Program-made: the position numbers and the translations under genes | Source of the DNA: Mesorhizobium sp. M8A.F.Ca.ET.218.01.1.1 | Lineage (GTDB): Bacteria; Pseudomonadota; Alphaproteobacteria; Rhizobiales; Rhizobiaceae | Direction: 5' to 3' | Length of the DNA stretch: 64,000 bases | Assembly: GCF_004791165.1 (NCBI RefSeq) | Contig: NZ_SRUZ01000003.1 | Span: 682,001-746,000 of the forward strand | The notes under the pieces: generated by a model | Told to the model about the DNA's origin: nothing | The model's input: only the letters and a program-made list of their open reading frames with translations | The model's database searches: none | Shown: positions 26,523 through 34,297 of the stretch, piece after piece | Numbering within the stretch: position 1 is the stretch's first letter | Layout: each line of letters opens with the position of its first letter

Positions 26523-26861
26523 ATGAGCGACAGCATTTATCTCGATGAGGCCCGCGACCCGCTGATCATCGCGGAAGCCTGGATGAAGGACGGCAAGGAT
26601 GTCGCCATCGCGACCGTGGTCGAGACCTGGGGTTCGGCGCCGCGTCCGGTCGGCAGCCACCTTGTCATCGATGCCGATGGCAATTTCCATGGTTCGGTTT
26701 CGGGCGGCTGCGTCGAGGGCGCTGTCGTGACCGAGGCGGTCGACGTCATCGGCTCCGGCAAGGCCAGGATGCTTGAGTTCGGTGTCGCCGATGAGACGGC
26801 CTGGCAGGTGGGCCTGTCCTGTGGCGGCCGCATCAAGGTTTATGTTGAGCGATTGGGCTGA
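26523..26861 (+). CDS. XdhC/CoxI family protein, N-terminal-domain type
   Basis: A 112-residue protein consisting only of the XdhC_CoxI domain: TVVETWGSAPRPVGSHLVI, GSVSGGCVEGAVV and LSCGGRIKV, with conserved cysteines near residues 63 and 101. XdhC binds molybdenum cofactor and promotes its sulfuration before insertion into xanthine dehydrogenase-type enzymes. The Rossmann domain normally fused behind it is encoded by the next gene, in the same frame and separated by one stop codon and two codons. GAGAGAAG precedes the ATG. Confidence 0.9.
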   Translation: MSDSIYLDEARDPLIIAEAWMKDGKDVAIATVVETWGSAPRPVGSHLVIDADGNFHGSVSGGCVEGAVVTEAVDVIGSGKARMLEFGVADETAWQVGLSCGGRIKVYVERLG

Positions 26862-26867
26862 CCTCGG

Positions 26868-27572
26868 ATGGATCCCTATGCGCTGAAAATGCTCAATGCC
26901 GAGCGGCGCGCCCGCCGCGCGGCGATCCTCGTCACCGATGTCGGTGATGGTCGCGATCGTGTCGTGCGCGAGGGGGACAACGTCGCCGGCGATCTCGGAG
27001 TGGCGATCGCCAAGGCGTTTCGATCCGGCATTTCCGGCTCCGTCGAGGCGGAAGGACGGACGTTCTTTCTCAATGCGCATCTGCCGCGGCCGCGCCTGGT
27101 GGTGATCGGCGCCGTTCACATCAGCCAGGCGCTTGCGCCGATGGCCCGGATCGCCGGCTATCCGCTGGAGATCATCGACCCGCGCACCGCCTTTGCCACA
27201 TCAGACCGTTTTCCCGATGTCGCCTTGCATGCGGACTGGCCGCAGGATGTGCTGGAGCGCCAGCCGCTCGACGCTTACACCGCGCTCGCCGCCGTCACCC
27301 ATGACCCGAAGATCGATGATTTCGCGCTGAAGGCGGCACTCGACGCCAACTGTTTCTATGTCGGGGCGCTCGGCAGCCGCAAGACGCACGCCAAGCGCGT
27401 CGAGCGCCTGCTGGCGCTGGGCGCGAGTGCCGACCAGATAGCACGTATCCACGCGCCGATCGGGCTGGACATTGGGGCGGCAAGCCCCGCCGAGATCGCC
27501 GTCGCCATTCTCGCGCAGACCATCCATGCCTTCCGCTCGCGCGGCCTCGAAGCGAAGGGCGCGGTGGCGTGA
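26868..27572 (+). CDS. XdhC family protein, Rossmann-domain type
   Basis: A 234-residue protein with the XdhC C-terminal Rossmann domain: PRLVVIGAVHISQALAPMAR (nucleotide-binding loop), DPRTAFAT, THDPKIDD and YVGALGSRKTHAKR. Residues 1-65 form a short helical N-terminal part unlike the XdhC_CoxI domain. Together with the previous gene it makes a complete two-piece XdhC. Its stop overlaps the GTG of the next gene (GTGA). Confidence 0.9.
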   Translation: MDPYALKMLNAERRARRAAILVTDVGDGRDRVVREGDNVAGDLGVAIAKAFRSGISGSVEAEGRTFFLNAHLPRPRLVVIGAVHISQALAPMARIAGYPLEIIDPRTAFATSDRFPDVALHADWPQDVLERQPLDAYTALAAVTHDPKIDDFALKAALDANCFYVGALGSRKTHAKRVERLLALGASADQIARIHAPIGLDIGAASPAEIAVAILAQTIHAFRSRGLEAKGAVA

Positions 27573-29179
27573 AATTCGGTCCGATCCCGATCGATCAGGC
27601 CGAGGGGGCGGTGCTGGCCCATGCCACCACCGCCGGCGAAAAGCGGTTTCGCAAGGCGCACAGGTTGAGCGCCGAAGATGTCTCCACGCTCAAAGGAGCG
27701 GGTATCCTGCAGGTTGTCGCCGCCGTGCTGGCTTCCGGCGATCTCGGCGAGGACGCCGCGGCGCAAACAATTGCTCAGAGCATGACCTTTGGCGGCATCG
27801 AGGCAAGGCAGGCCGCCACGGGTCGGGTCAATCTTCACGCCAAGGCGGCCGGCATCTTCACGGTCAAGGCCGCTGTCATCGACGCCATCAATGCCGTCGA
27901 TCCGGCCATCACCATCGCCACGCTGGCTCAGCATGCGGCGGCCGAGAAGGGTCAGATGGTTGCGACGGTGAAGATCATTCCCTTCGCGGTTGCGTCATCG
28001 CTGGTCGACGCCGTGATGAAGATCTGCGCCGGCGGCGAAATCTTTGCCGTCAACGCCTATCGGCCGGTGCGTATCGGCGTCATCCAGACGGTGCTGCCGG
28101 GCACCAAGCCCAATGTGCTCGACAAGACCTTGCGCGTCACCGAAGCACGGCTGGCGCGCTCGGGCGGCAGGCTGACGGCGGAGCGCCGCACGCCGCATGA
28201 GATCGGCCCTGTCGCCGAGGCCGCCATCGCGCTCGCGCGCGACAACGACATGGTGGTCATCTTCGGCGCTTCCGCCATGAGCGATTTCGCTGATGTCGTT
28301 CCGGCGGCGATCGAGAGGGCCGGGGGGATTGTTGTCCGTGCCGGCATGCCGGTCGATCCAGGCAATCTTCTGGTGCTCGGCACACTCGGCGGCAAGCGCG
28401 TCATCGGCGCGCCTGGCTGCGCCCGCAGCCCCAAGGAGAACGGCTTCGACTGGGTGCTCGACCGGTTGATTGCCGGCCTTGACGTTACGGCCGGCGACAT
28501 CGCCGGCATGGGCGTCGGCGGCCTGCTGATGGAGATACCGACGCGGCCGCAGCCGCGCGAGCCGTTGCCGGCGAAAAACCGGCTCAAGGTTGCAATCGTG
28601 CTTCTGGCGGCGGGCCGGTCGAGCCGCATGGGCGGACCGAACAAGCTGATGGCGCTGTTCGACGGCCAGCCGCTGGTGCGCCGCACCGCCGAACGCGCGC
28701 TCGCCTCGAAGGCTTCGGGCACGATCGTCGTCACCGGCCATCAGCGCGAGCGGGTGCGCGCGGCACTGTCGGGCCTCGACGTCACCTTCGCCGACAATCC
28801 CGACTTTGCCGATGGCCTGTCGACCTCCCTGAAGGCCGGAATTGCCTATCTGCCTCAAGACGTCGCGGGTGCGATGATCGTTCTTGGGGACATGCCGGGC
28901 GTCGCATCCGATGACCTCGACCGGCTGATCGATGCGTTCCGCAAGGCCGGCGGCAACTCAGTGGTTCGCGCCTCGCATGAAGGCAAACGCGGCAATCCGG
29001 TGCTTCTGCCGCGTTCGCTGTTCGCGGCCGTCGGCCATCTCGAAGGTGATACCGGCGCACGTCATCTGGTCGAGGCCGAGGGGCTCGATGTCATCGATGT
29101 CGAGATCGGCGAGGGCGCGTCCGTCGACGTTGACACCCGAGAGGCTCTCGAAGGCGCGGGCGGCGTGCTGCAGGATTGA
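27569..29179 (+). CDS. Molybdopterin-binding / MobA-like nucleotidyltransferase fusion
   Basis: A 536-residue two-domain protein. Residues 1-330 are a MoeA/MogA-type molybdopterin-binding domain (IPIDQAEGAVLAHAT, VIFGASAMSDFADVVP, PGCARSPKENGFDWVLDR). Residues from about 344 are a MobA/MocA-like nucleotidyltransferase (VLLAAGRSSRMGGPNKLMAL, ILGDMPGVASDDLDRLI). The usual role is making molybdopterin cytosine dinucleotide for molybdenum hydroxylases. Starts at GTG overlapping the XdhC stop. Ends the maturation operon. Confidence 0.9.
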   Translation: MKFGPIPIDQAEGAVLAHATTAGEKRFRKAHRLSAEDVSTLKGAGILQVVAAVLASGDLGEDAAAQTIAQSMTFGGIEARQAATGRVNLHAKAAGIFTVKAAVIDAINAVDPAITIATLAQHAAAEKGQMVATVKIIPFAVASSLVDAVMKICAGGEIFAVNAYRPVRIGVIQTVLPGTKPNVLDKTLRVTEARLARSGGRLTAERRTPHEIGPVAEAAIALARDNDMVVIFGASAMSDFADVVPAAIERAGGIVVRAGMPVDPGNLLVLGTLGGKRVIGAPGCARSPKENGFDWVLDRLIAGLDVTAGDIAGMGVGGLLMEIPTRPQPREPLPAKNRLKVAIVLLAAGRSSRMGGPNKLMALFDGQPLVRRTAERALASKASGTIVVTGHQRERVRAALSGLDVTFADNPDFADGLSTSLKAGIAYLPQDVAGAMIVLGDMPGVASDDLDRLIDAFRKAGGNSVVRASHEGKRGNPVLLPRSLFAAVGHLEGDTGARHLVEAEGLDVIDVEIGEGASVDVDTREALEGAGGVLQD

Positions 29180-29208
29180 CAAACCCGAGCCGAATTACGC
29201 ATGCCTGA

Positions 29209-30270
29209 GTGATGTTTTTCAGTTCACCAGCGTTTGCGCTTCTACCCCCCTCTGGCCTGCCGGCCATCTCCCCCTCAAGGGGGGAGATTGGGCACGCGTT
29301 CGGCTTTCGCCAAGCTCCAAAGTTGCAAGGTGGACGCCGTCATCGAAACTGCGGATCTCCCCCCTCGAGGGGGAGATGGCCGGCAGGCCAGAGGGGGGCG
29401 TGCCGCGCTGCCCTCACGGCCTTGCTTTTCCTGTTTTCCGCCGCCCACGCCAATGCACTCGAATTAAACCCCTTCAAGGACGATCTCTTCGCCTATCCGG
29501 CGACGCTCTCATCCGACACAAATGGTGCCTACACGGTCCTCGACTACCGTGAAATGCGCGATATCAACCAGCGTGACGAGGTGCCGGAAAAGCGCGTGCA
29601 TGCCCAGTATGCCGACACCGGCGTGCGCAAGACGCAGCAGGATCTGATGCTGAAGACGGACGCCGGCGATGTCAGGCATGTCGCCGTCGGCAAGACGCAA
29701 GGGGCCGCCGTCATCGTGCTCTATCTGCACGGGCAGGGTGGCAGCCGCAAGCAAGGCATCGACGACTTCACCTTCGGCGGCAATTTCAACCGCCTCAAGA
29801 ACCTGATGGCCGGCAATGGCGGGCTCTATATCTCTCCGGATTTTCCTGATTTCGGGGACAAGGGCGCAGCACTGGTCGCGGCCCTGATCGACCATTATGC
29901 CGAACAGTCCCCGGGCGCGAAAATCTTCGTCGCCTGCGGCTCGATGGGCGGTGCGCTGTGCTGGAAGCTTGCCGCCCGCAAGGATACGGGCGGGCGCATC
30001 AATGGATTGCTGCTGCTCGGATCGCTGTGGGACGAGAGCTTTCTCGCTAGCCCCGCCTTCAAGCGTCGCGTGCCAGTGTTCTTCGGCCAGGGCAGCCGTG
30101 ACGTGGTCTTTCCCGTGGCCAACCAGGAAGCGTTCTTCCGCTCCATCCTAGCCAGGTCGAAGACCTATCCGACCCGCTTCGTCCGCTTCGAGACCGGCAC
30201 GCATGGCACGCCGATCCGCATGGTCGACTGGCGCGGCACGCTCAACTGGATGCTTTCGAAGGCACCATAA
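29209..30270 (+). CDS. Exported alpha/beta hydrolase with repeat-altered 5' end
   Basis: The mature part is an alpha/beta hydrolase: VLYLHGQGG (oxyanion loop), ACGSMGGALCW with nucleophile serine, FFGQGSRDVVF with the acid, GTHGTP with the histidine. A signal peptide (TALLFLFSAAHANA, about 29413-29457) precedes it. Upstream of that signal the frame runs through the inverted repeat pair 29245-29398, and no ATG lies between the repeat and the signal; only a TTG at 29422 inside the signal, a TTG at 29323 inside the repeat, or GTG/ATG at 29209/29212 before it. The true start is therefore uncertain and the gene may be poorly translated. The 353-residue length is that of the longest frame. Confidence 0.7.
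   Translation: MMFFSSPAFALLPPSGLPAISPSRGEIGHAFGFRQAPKLQGGRRHRNCGSPPSRGRWPAGQRGACRAALTALLFLFSAAHANALELNPFKDDLFAYPATLSSDTNGAYTVLDYREMRDINQRDEVPEKRVHAQYADTGVRKTQQDLMLKTDAGDVRHVAVGKTQGAAVIVLYLHGQGGSRKQGIDDFTFGGNFNRLKNLMAGNGGLYISPDFPDFGDKGAALVAALIDHYAEQSPGAKIFVACGSMGGALCWKLAARKDTGGRINGLLLLGSLWDESFLASPAFKRRVPVFFGQGSRDVVFPVANQEAFFRSILARSKTYPTRFVRFETGTHGTPIRMVDWRGTLNWMLSKAP
29245..29398. repeat. Bipartite palindromic repeat (BIME-like), copy 2
   Basis: Two inverted units, 29245-29289 and 29354-29398, each with a GATCTCCCCC..GGGGGAGA-type hairpin followed by GGCCGGCAGGCCAGAGGGGGG. The middle contains GTTGCAAGGT (29322-29331), the same ten bases found in the middle of the pair at 18205-18370. The unit lies across the 5' end of the hydrolase gene. 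Confidence 0.85.
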
Positions 30271-30290
30271 GGCCCGATGCGCCATTTGGA

Positions 30291-31340
30291 CTAAGGCGCT
30301 GTGTTGTAGTCGACAATCGTCTGCGGATTTTCCTCGCCGTCATACGACGCGTCGACGTCATACTGGACCAGCGAAAAGTCGCCGTTGCGGAACAGATATG
30401 TCCCGGAGTCAGAGGCATCGCCGACGCCGCGCCATTTGTTGAACGTGGTGATCGTGTGAGCGTTGGGGTCATAGTCGGAGTTGACCGCCCACCCTGTGGT
30501 CTGGAAGCCGATCACCGTCACGCTCAACAGCTTGCCGTCGCTGTCATTGTTCTCGTAGCGTATATCGGTCTCGGGCTCGGCGAATTGCAATTGCCTGACG
30601 CCGTCCACCTCGTCGGTCATGTAGTAGACCGAGCTTTCATTGTATGCGGCGGCCGAGCAGGAGAAATGGAACAGCCGCGTTTCCTTGTCCGGGTCGCCCG
30701 GCTGAGCATTCTTGTCCTTGTATTTGATCGAAAAGACCTCCGGCTCATTGGCCAGGAGTTGCTTGTCGCACTGGTCGCCATAGGTCGCCAGGAAGGCGTT
30801 CTTGGCTTGTTCCAGTGCGGCATCCTTCTTCGGCGGCGGCGGACCGTCGCCGCAGCTTGGCGGTACCGCATTGTCGAAATCGGCGGTGGAGGGCTTCAGT
30901 GCTCCCTTGTCGATGAAGATCGGCTGGAAGGGCGGCGCCTGGATCTGGGCGTTGACCTGGCGCAGCGTGTAGCAGCCGGCGAAGACCTTCGCTTCGCCCT
31001 TCTTGTCGGTTGCCTGGATGGCGACCGGGACATTGTAATAGATGCTGCCCGCCGCGCCCTCGTCCGAAATCGGACCGGTCTTGACCTCCACCGTATTGGT
31101 GCCGTCATAGCCTTTGACGAACGTATCGAAATCCTTTGCCGGCTTTGTATCGCCGTAATAGCCCCAGGCGCGAGCGAATTCGTGCCGGTTGATGGCGCTG
31201 TAGAGCGAGCGGACGACCGCATCCGCGCTCGACCGATCATCGACGTAAGGCGCTTCGGGCGTATCGCTGGCGGCCAATGCCGTCTGGGCTGTCGTGGCAA
31301 GGGAGAGAAGGGCAGTCGCTGCGAGAAGGGCGCGTCTCAT
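30291..31340 (-). CDS. DUF1176 secreted protein
   Basis: A 349-residue exported protein. Signal peptide MRRALLAATALLSLATTAQTALAA. The N-terminal part (SSADAVVRSLYSAINRHEFA) resembles a Cys-rich or SnoaL-like fold, and the C-terminal half matches DUF1176 (FSCSAAAYNESSVYYMTDEV, TTFNKWRGVGDASDSGTYLF). Function unknown; periplasmic. GGAGATTC precedes the ATG at 31340; the much longer frame upstream is not supported. Four cysteines are candidates for two disulfides. Confidence 0.85.
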   Translation of the reverse strand: MRRALLAATALLSLATTAQTALAASDTPEAPYVDDRSSADAVVRSLYSAINRHEFARAWGYYGDTKPAKDFDTFVKGYDGTNTVEVKTGPISDEGAAGSIYYNVPVAIQATDKKGEAKVFAGCYTLRQVNAQIQAPPFQPIFIDKGALKPSTADFDNAVPPSCGDGPPPPKKDAALEQAKNAFLATYGDQCDKQLLANEPEVFSIKYKDKNAQPGDPDKETRLFHFSCSAAAYNESSVYYMTDEVDGVRQLQFAEPETDIRYENNDSDGKLLSVTVIGFQTTGWAVNSDYDPNAHTITTFNKWRGVGDASDSGTYLFRNGDFSLVQYDVDASYDGEENPQTIVDYNTAP

Positions 31341-31480
31341 CGGGAATCTCCGCTCGATAACGAAGATTCTACCATGGCGATTGCGGCGACGTGGTGACGC
31401 CGTGCGGCTGCACCTTGAAGAATCGTGCTTGAGGGCGCTACGTCCTCCCGCCGGCGTTCCTGCCGGACAGGAGATCTGAC

Positions 31481-31987
31481 GTGACGATATCGATGTATGA
31501 GGCATCCGTGCCCGTGTTTTCAGCCAGGCTGAAAGCACTTTCCAATGTGCTCGCGGCAGCCGAACAAAACGCGCTTGACCGCAAGATCGACCCGCAGGTG
31601 TTTTTGACGGCGCGGCTTGCGCCCGACATGTTCGCTTTGACCCGACAGGTGCAGATCGCCACCGACCATGCCAAGGGAGCACCCTCACGGCTAGCCAGCC
31701 GCGAAGTGCCGAAATACGAAGACAATGAGGCGAGCTTTGCCGATCTCGAAGCGAGGATCGCCAAGACACTGGCTCATCTGGCGACTTTTTCGCCCGCCGA
31801 TATCGACGGGTCGGATGACAGGATGATCGAGTTGAAGCTGGGGGGCCGGGAAACCACATTGAGCGGCATGCAGTATCTGCTGCATGTGGCCATGCCCAAC
31901 TTCTATTTCCACCTCACCACCGCTTACGACATTCTTCGCCACAATGGCGTGCCGTTGGGCAAGGCGACGTTCCTGGGATCGCGTTGA
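31481..31987 (+). CDS. DUF1993 family protein
   Basis: A 168-residue helical protein of the DUF1993 family (DinB-like four-helix bundle): MYEASVPVFSARLKALSNVL, ARLAPDMFALTRQVQIATDH, HVAMPNFYFHLTTAYDILRH. Function unknown. It starts at GTG 31481, with AGGAG nine bases before; an ATG four codons later is the alternative. It converges with the small DUF1127-like gene, with a long palindrome between. Confidence 0.88.
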   Translation: MTISMYEASVPVFSARLKALSNVLAAAEQNALDRKIDPQVFLTARLAPDMFALTRQVQIATDHAKGAPSRLASREVPKYEDNEASFADLEARIAKTLAHLATFSPADIDGSDDRMIELKLGGRETTLSGMQYLLHVAMPNFYFHLTTAYDILRHNGVPLGKATFLGSR

Positions 31988-31998
31988 GGCGTGAGGTT

Positions 31999-32030
31999 CG
32001 AGATGTCCTGGATCGATCCGGGACATCTCG
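31999..32030. terminator. Palindrome between convergent genes
   Basis: CGAGATGTCC (31999-32008) and GGACATCTCG (32021-32030) are perfect complements, and the segment between holds the self-complementary GGATCGATCC, so 32 bases form an almost perfect palindrome. It lies between the DUF1993 gene and the convergent DUF1127-like gene, so a bidirectional terminator is likely, though there is no T run. Confidence 0.5.
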
Positions 32031-32041
32031 CGGGATGCAGC

Positions 32042-32206
32042 CTAGCGGATGGACATTTCGCGGGCGATACGCGGGAAATCGGCGGGCTTGATGCCGATGT
32101 CGGCACGCTCGGCGCTGCTCATCGAATGAAGCAGCGCCAGCGCCGCACGATATCTCTGATGTTCCTGCGGGCGCGGCCGGGCGAACATTTCCGTGAAGAA
32201 ACCCAT
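32042..32206 (-). CDS. Small DUF1127-like protein (54 aa)
   Basis: A 54-residue basic protein starting MGFFTEMFARPRPQEHQRYR and ending REMSIR. The segment SMSSAERADIGIKPADFPRI matches the end of DUF1127 domains (the conserved D-I-G-I). AGGAG (32214-32218) lies eight bases upstream of the ATG. Codon use fits the neighbours. Its function is unknown; related small arginine-rich proteins bind RNA. It faces the apparent small-RNA locus across a 120-base AT-rich region. Confidence 0.75.
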   Translation of the reverse strand: MGFFTEMFARPRPQEHQRYRAALALLHSMSSAERADIGIKPADFPRIAREMSIR

Positions 32207-32329
32207 GATTCAGGCTCCTGGTTGGTCCTCCACGCCATACAATATACGTGAATCGTGACAATTGTGCAGTGCAGCATTTGCATGCCTGCCATGTCCGAAT
32301 GATTTTCATAAAAATTTTTTGCGGCCTGA

Positions 32330-32440
32330 TGAAACTTTTGCGCCGCGTCAATCGTAGGCTTCGACGCTGGCACATGGCCAGTTTTTCCTCGCCACTCCTG
32401 GCGGATTTCCGGACTGCATGAAAGTGCAGTCCGGCTTTTG
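32330..32440 (+). ncRNA. Candidate small RNA
   Basis: A strong terminator at 32409-32439 on the + strand has no gene before it on that strand: the nearest upstream gene runs the other way. Before the terminator are a small CGCC/GGCG hairpin (about 32384-32402) and a CU-rich, probably single-stranded stretch (TTTTTCCTCGCCACTCC), as in rhizobial trans-acting small RNAs that mask ribosome sites. The 5' end is estimated; I could not identify a convincing promoter. No known family was recognised with confidence. Confidence 0.42.
32409..32439 (+). terminator. Orphan Rho-independent terminator
   Basis: CCGGACTGCA (32409-32418), loop TGAAAG, TGCAGTCCGG (32425-32434), then CTTTT: a ten-pair perfect stem with a T run only in the + direction. 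It is the basis for the small-RNA call. Confidence 0.88.
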
Positions 32441-32487
32441 GTCGAGGAGCCATTGATCCTCGATCGCAATCCTCGCAACGGCTAAAT

Positions 32488-32519
32488 TCGTTAAGACCAG
32501 TGGCATGTATTTTTAACGA
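32488..32519. promoter_or_regulatory. Inverted repeat upstream of the J-domain-like gene
   Basis: TCGTTAA (32488-32494) and TTAACGA (32513-32519) are exact complements 18 bases apart, about 50 bases before the proposed start of the next gene. It may be an operator overlapping the promoter. No regulator family is suggested by the sequence. Confidence 0.35.
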
Positions 32520-32569
32520 GCCGGTTCTATGCTCTGTAGTCCAGACAGTCAGGCAAGGGGGAGGCTGAC

Positions 32570-33064
32570 ATCGCTACCAGCGCCAAGCGTGATTTCGCTT
32601 CGTTGCTCGACGACCTCTTCGTTGCTTCCGACAAGGGCGACGGCATCGAGGGCGACGAGACCGGCGCGCGCCCATCCATCCCGTTCGACTATCTTTCGGT
32701 CGCCGATGAACTCCATTCCGGCCGCATCAAGGTATCCGCCGCGGAATATCGCGAGGCTGGTGCTGATCTGGCCAGCGAATTTGCTGCCCTGCTTGAGCAG
32801 GCTAGGCTGGCCCTGGCTGGCGAAGAACCGAAGCCGGAAGAAGAATTGCCGCCAATTGATCCTGAATCGATTGCGGTCGAACTGGGACTGAATCAGCCCA
32901 GGGTCGTTGCCGATTTCAGTCGCATGCGCCGCAGCTTTGCTTTTGCCAACCATCCTGACCGGGTTGCCCCGCATTTGCGCCAGCGCGCGATGATCCGCAT
33001 GCAAGTGGCCAACATGCTGATCGACGAGGCCAAGCGCCGCGCCCTGGCCGCCGCACGCCGCTAA
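32570..33064 (+). CDS. J-domain-like protein, probable AUC start
   Basis: A protein of about 164 residues. The C-terminal 60 residues (LNQPRVVADFSRMRRSFAFA, then NHPDRVAPHLRQRAMIRM, then QVANMLIDEAKRRA) look like a J domain with the HPD tripeptide, which stimulates Hsp70 ATPase; the order of helices suggests a truncated or divergent J domain. The N-terminal half is acidic. The frame has no ATG or GTG near its beginning. A strong ribosome site AAGGGGGAGG (32555-32564) is followed after five bases by ATC (32570) in frame, giving IATSAKRDFASLLDDLF. The alternative TTG at 32603 has no ribosome site. Confidence 0.75.
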   Translation: MATSAKRDFASLLDDLFVASDKGDGIEGDETGARPSIPFDYLSVADELHSGRIKVSAAEYREAGADLASEFAALLEQARLALAGEEPKPEEELPPIDPESIAVELGLNQPRVVADFSRMRRSFAFANHPDRVAPHLRQRAMIRMQVANMLIDEAKRRALAAARR

Positions 33065-33182
33065 CCGTCTCTGCTCACGCAAAAGTCGGCCTGGCAAGGC
33101 TTGGAGAGCGCCTCCGCTTTCCTATAAGATGCGGTTTCCTCCCGCGCAGCCGCGCATGTTTTTCCCTCCGGAGCAGAATTCC

Positions 33183-34250
33183 ATGCACAAACGCCGTCTC
33201 GGCCGGACCGATCTTCTTGTTACCCAGATTTGCCTCGGTTCGATGACCTGGGGCCAGCAAAACACCGAGGCCGAGGGCCATGCCCAGATGGACCTGGCCT
33301 TCTCGCGTGGCGTCAATTTCATCGACACCGCCGAACTCTATCCGATCCCGCCCAAGGCGGAGACGCAAGGGCGGACCGAGAAGATCATCGGCAGCTGGAT
33401 GAAGGCCAAGGGTAATCGCGACAAGGTGATCCTTGCCTCAAAGGTGGTCGGCCGAACCGCCAACAGCTGGTTTCGCGGCGACCGACCCTCGCAATTGGTG
33501 CGGGCCGATATCTTTGATGCCATCGACAAGTCGCTGACCAAGCTCGGCACGGACTATCTCGACCTTTATCAAATCCACTGGCCGGAACGGGACATCCCAT
33601 GGGGCGCCAACCCGACGCGCGTCGGCGCGGTGGCGCGGCGTGCCGATTCTGTCGGCGCGCCAGTCGGCGAGACGCCGATCGCCGAGACGCTTGCGGTATT
33701 CGAGGAACTGGTGAAGGCAGGAAAAATCCGCCATTTCGGCCTGTCGAACGAGAGTTCGTGGGGCGTGATGCGCTTCCTCGCCGAGGCCGACAAAGGGATC
33801 GGTCCGCGCGTCGCCTCGATCCAGAACGCCTACAACCTCGTCAACCGCACCTTCGAGGTGAACCTCGCCGAGGTCTGCGAGCGCGAAGGGGTGTCGCTGC
33901 TTGCCTATTCGCCACTGGCGCAGGGTTATCTGACCGGCAAGTACGATCACGGCGCCCGCCCGCAGGGCTCGCGCTCGCAACTCTTCAACCGCGGTCAGCG
34001 CTATGAGACGCCCAATGCCGCTGAAGCGCAGCTCGAATACAATGAACTGGCGCGCTCTTTCGGCCTGGAGCCGGCGCTGTTTGCCAATGCCTATGTCTCG
34101 AGCCGGCCTTTCGTCACATCGAACATTGTCGGCGCGACAACCATTTCGCAGCTGGAGATGGCACTGTCCTCGGTGGATGTCGTCTGGACCGAAGAGATGC
34201 AGAAGGCGGTGGACGCCATTCACCAGCGGGTCGGCAATCCCTGTCCGTGA
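33183..34250 (+). CDS. Aldo/keto reductase, Tas-like
   Basis: A 355-residue NADPH-dependent aldo/keto reductase. MHKRRLGRTDLLVTQICLGS opens the barrel; NFIDTAELYPIPP holds the catalytic Asp and Tyr, ILASKVVGR the Lys and YLDLYQIHWPER the His. Length and the insertion around GANPTRVGAVARR match the E. coli Tas type. Substrate unknown. The start at 33183 has GGAGCAG upstream. It is followed after 47 bases by the class V aminotransferase gene, possibly in one transcript. Confidence 0.93.
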   Translation: MHKRRLGRTDLLVTQICLGSMTWGQQNTEAEGHAQMDLAFSRGVNFIDTAELYPIPPKAETQGRTEKIIGSWMKAKGNRDKVILASKVVGRTANSWFRGDRPSQLVRADIFDAIDKSLTKLGTDYLDLYQIHWPERDIPWGANPTRVGAVARRADSVGAPVGETPIAETLAVFEELVKAGKIRHFGLSNESSWGVMRFLAEADKGIGPRVASIQNAYNLVNRTFEVNLAEVCEREGVSLLAYSPLAQGYLTGKYDHGARPQGSRSQLFNRGQRYETPNAAEAQLEYNELARSFGLEPALFANAYVSSRPFVTSNIVGATTISQLEMALSSVDVVWTEEMQKAVDAIHQRVGNPCP

Positions 34251-34297
34251 CCGGGCCGGGTGCGGAATTGTCGAGCAACAGCAAAGGGGTGGAGACA

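Noticed and set aside
30291..31859. Long version (522 residues) of the DUF1176 gene
   Set aside because: The first 170 residues are a shadow of the region upstream; the signal peptide at MRRALLAATALL and its ribosome site fix a later start.
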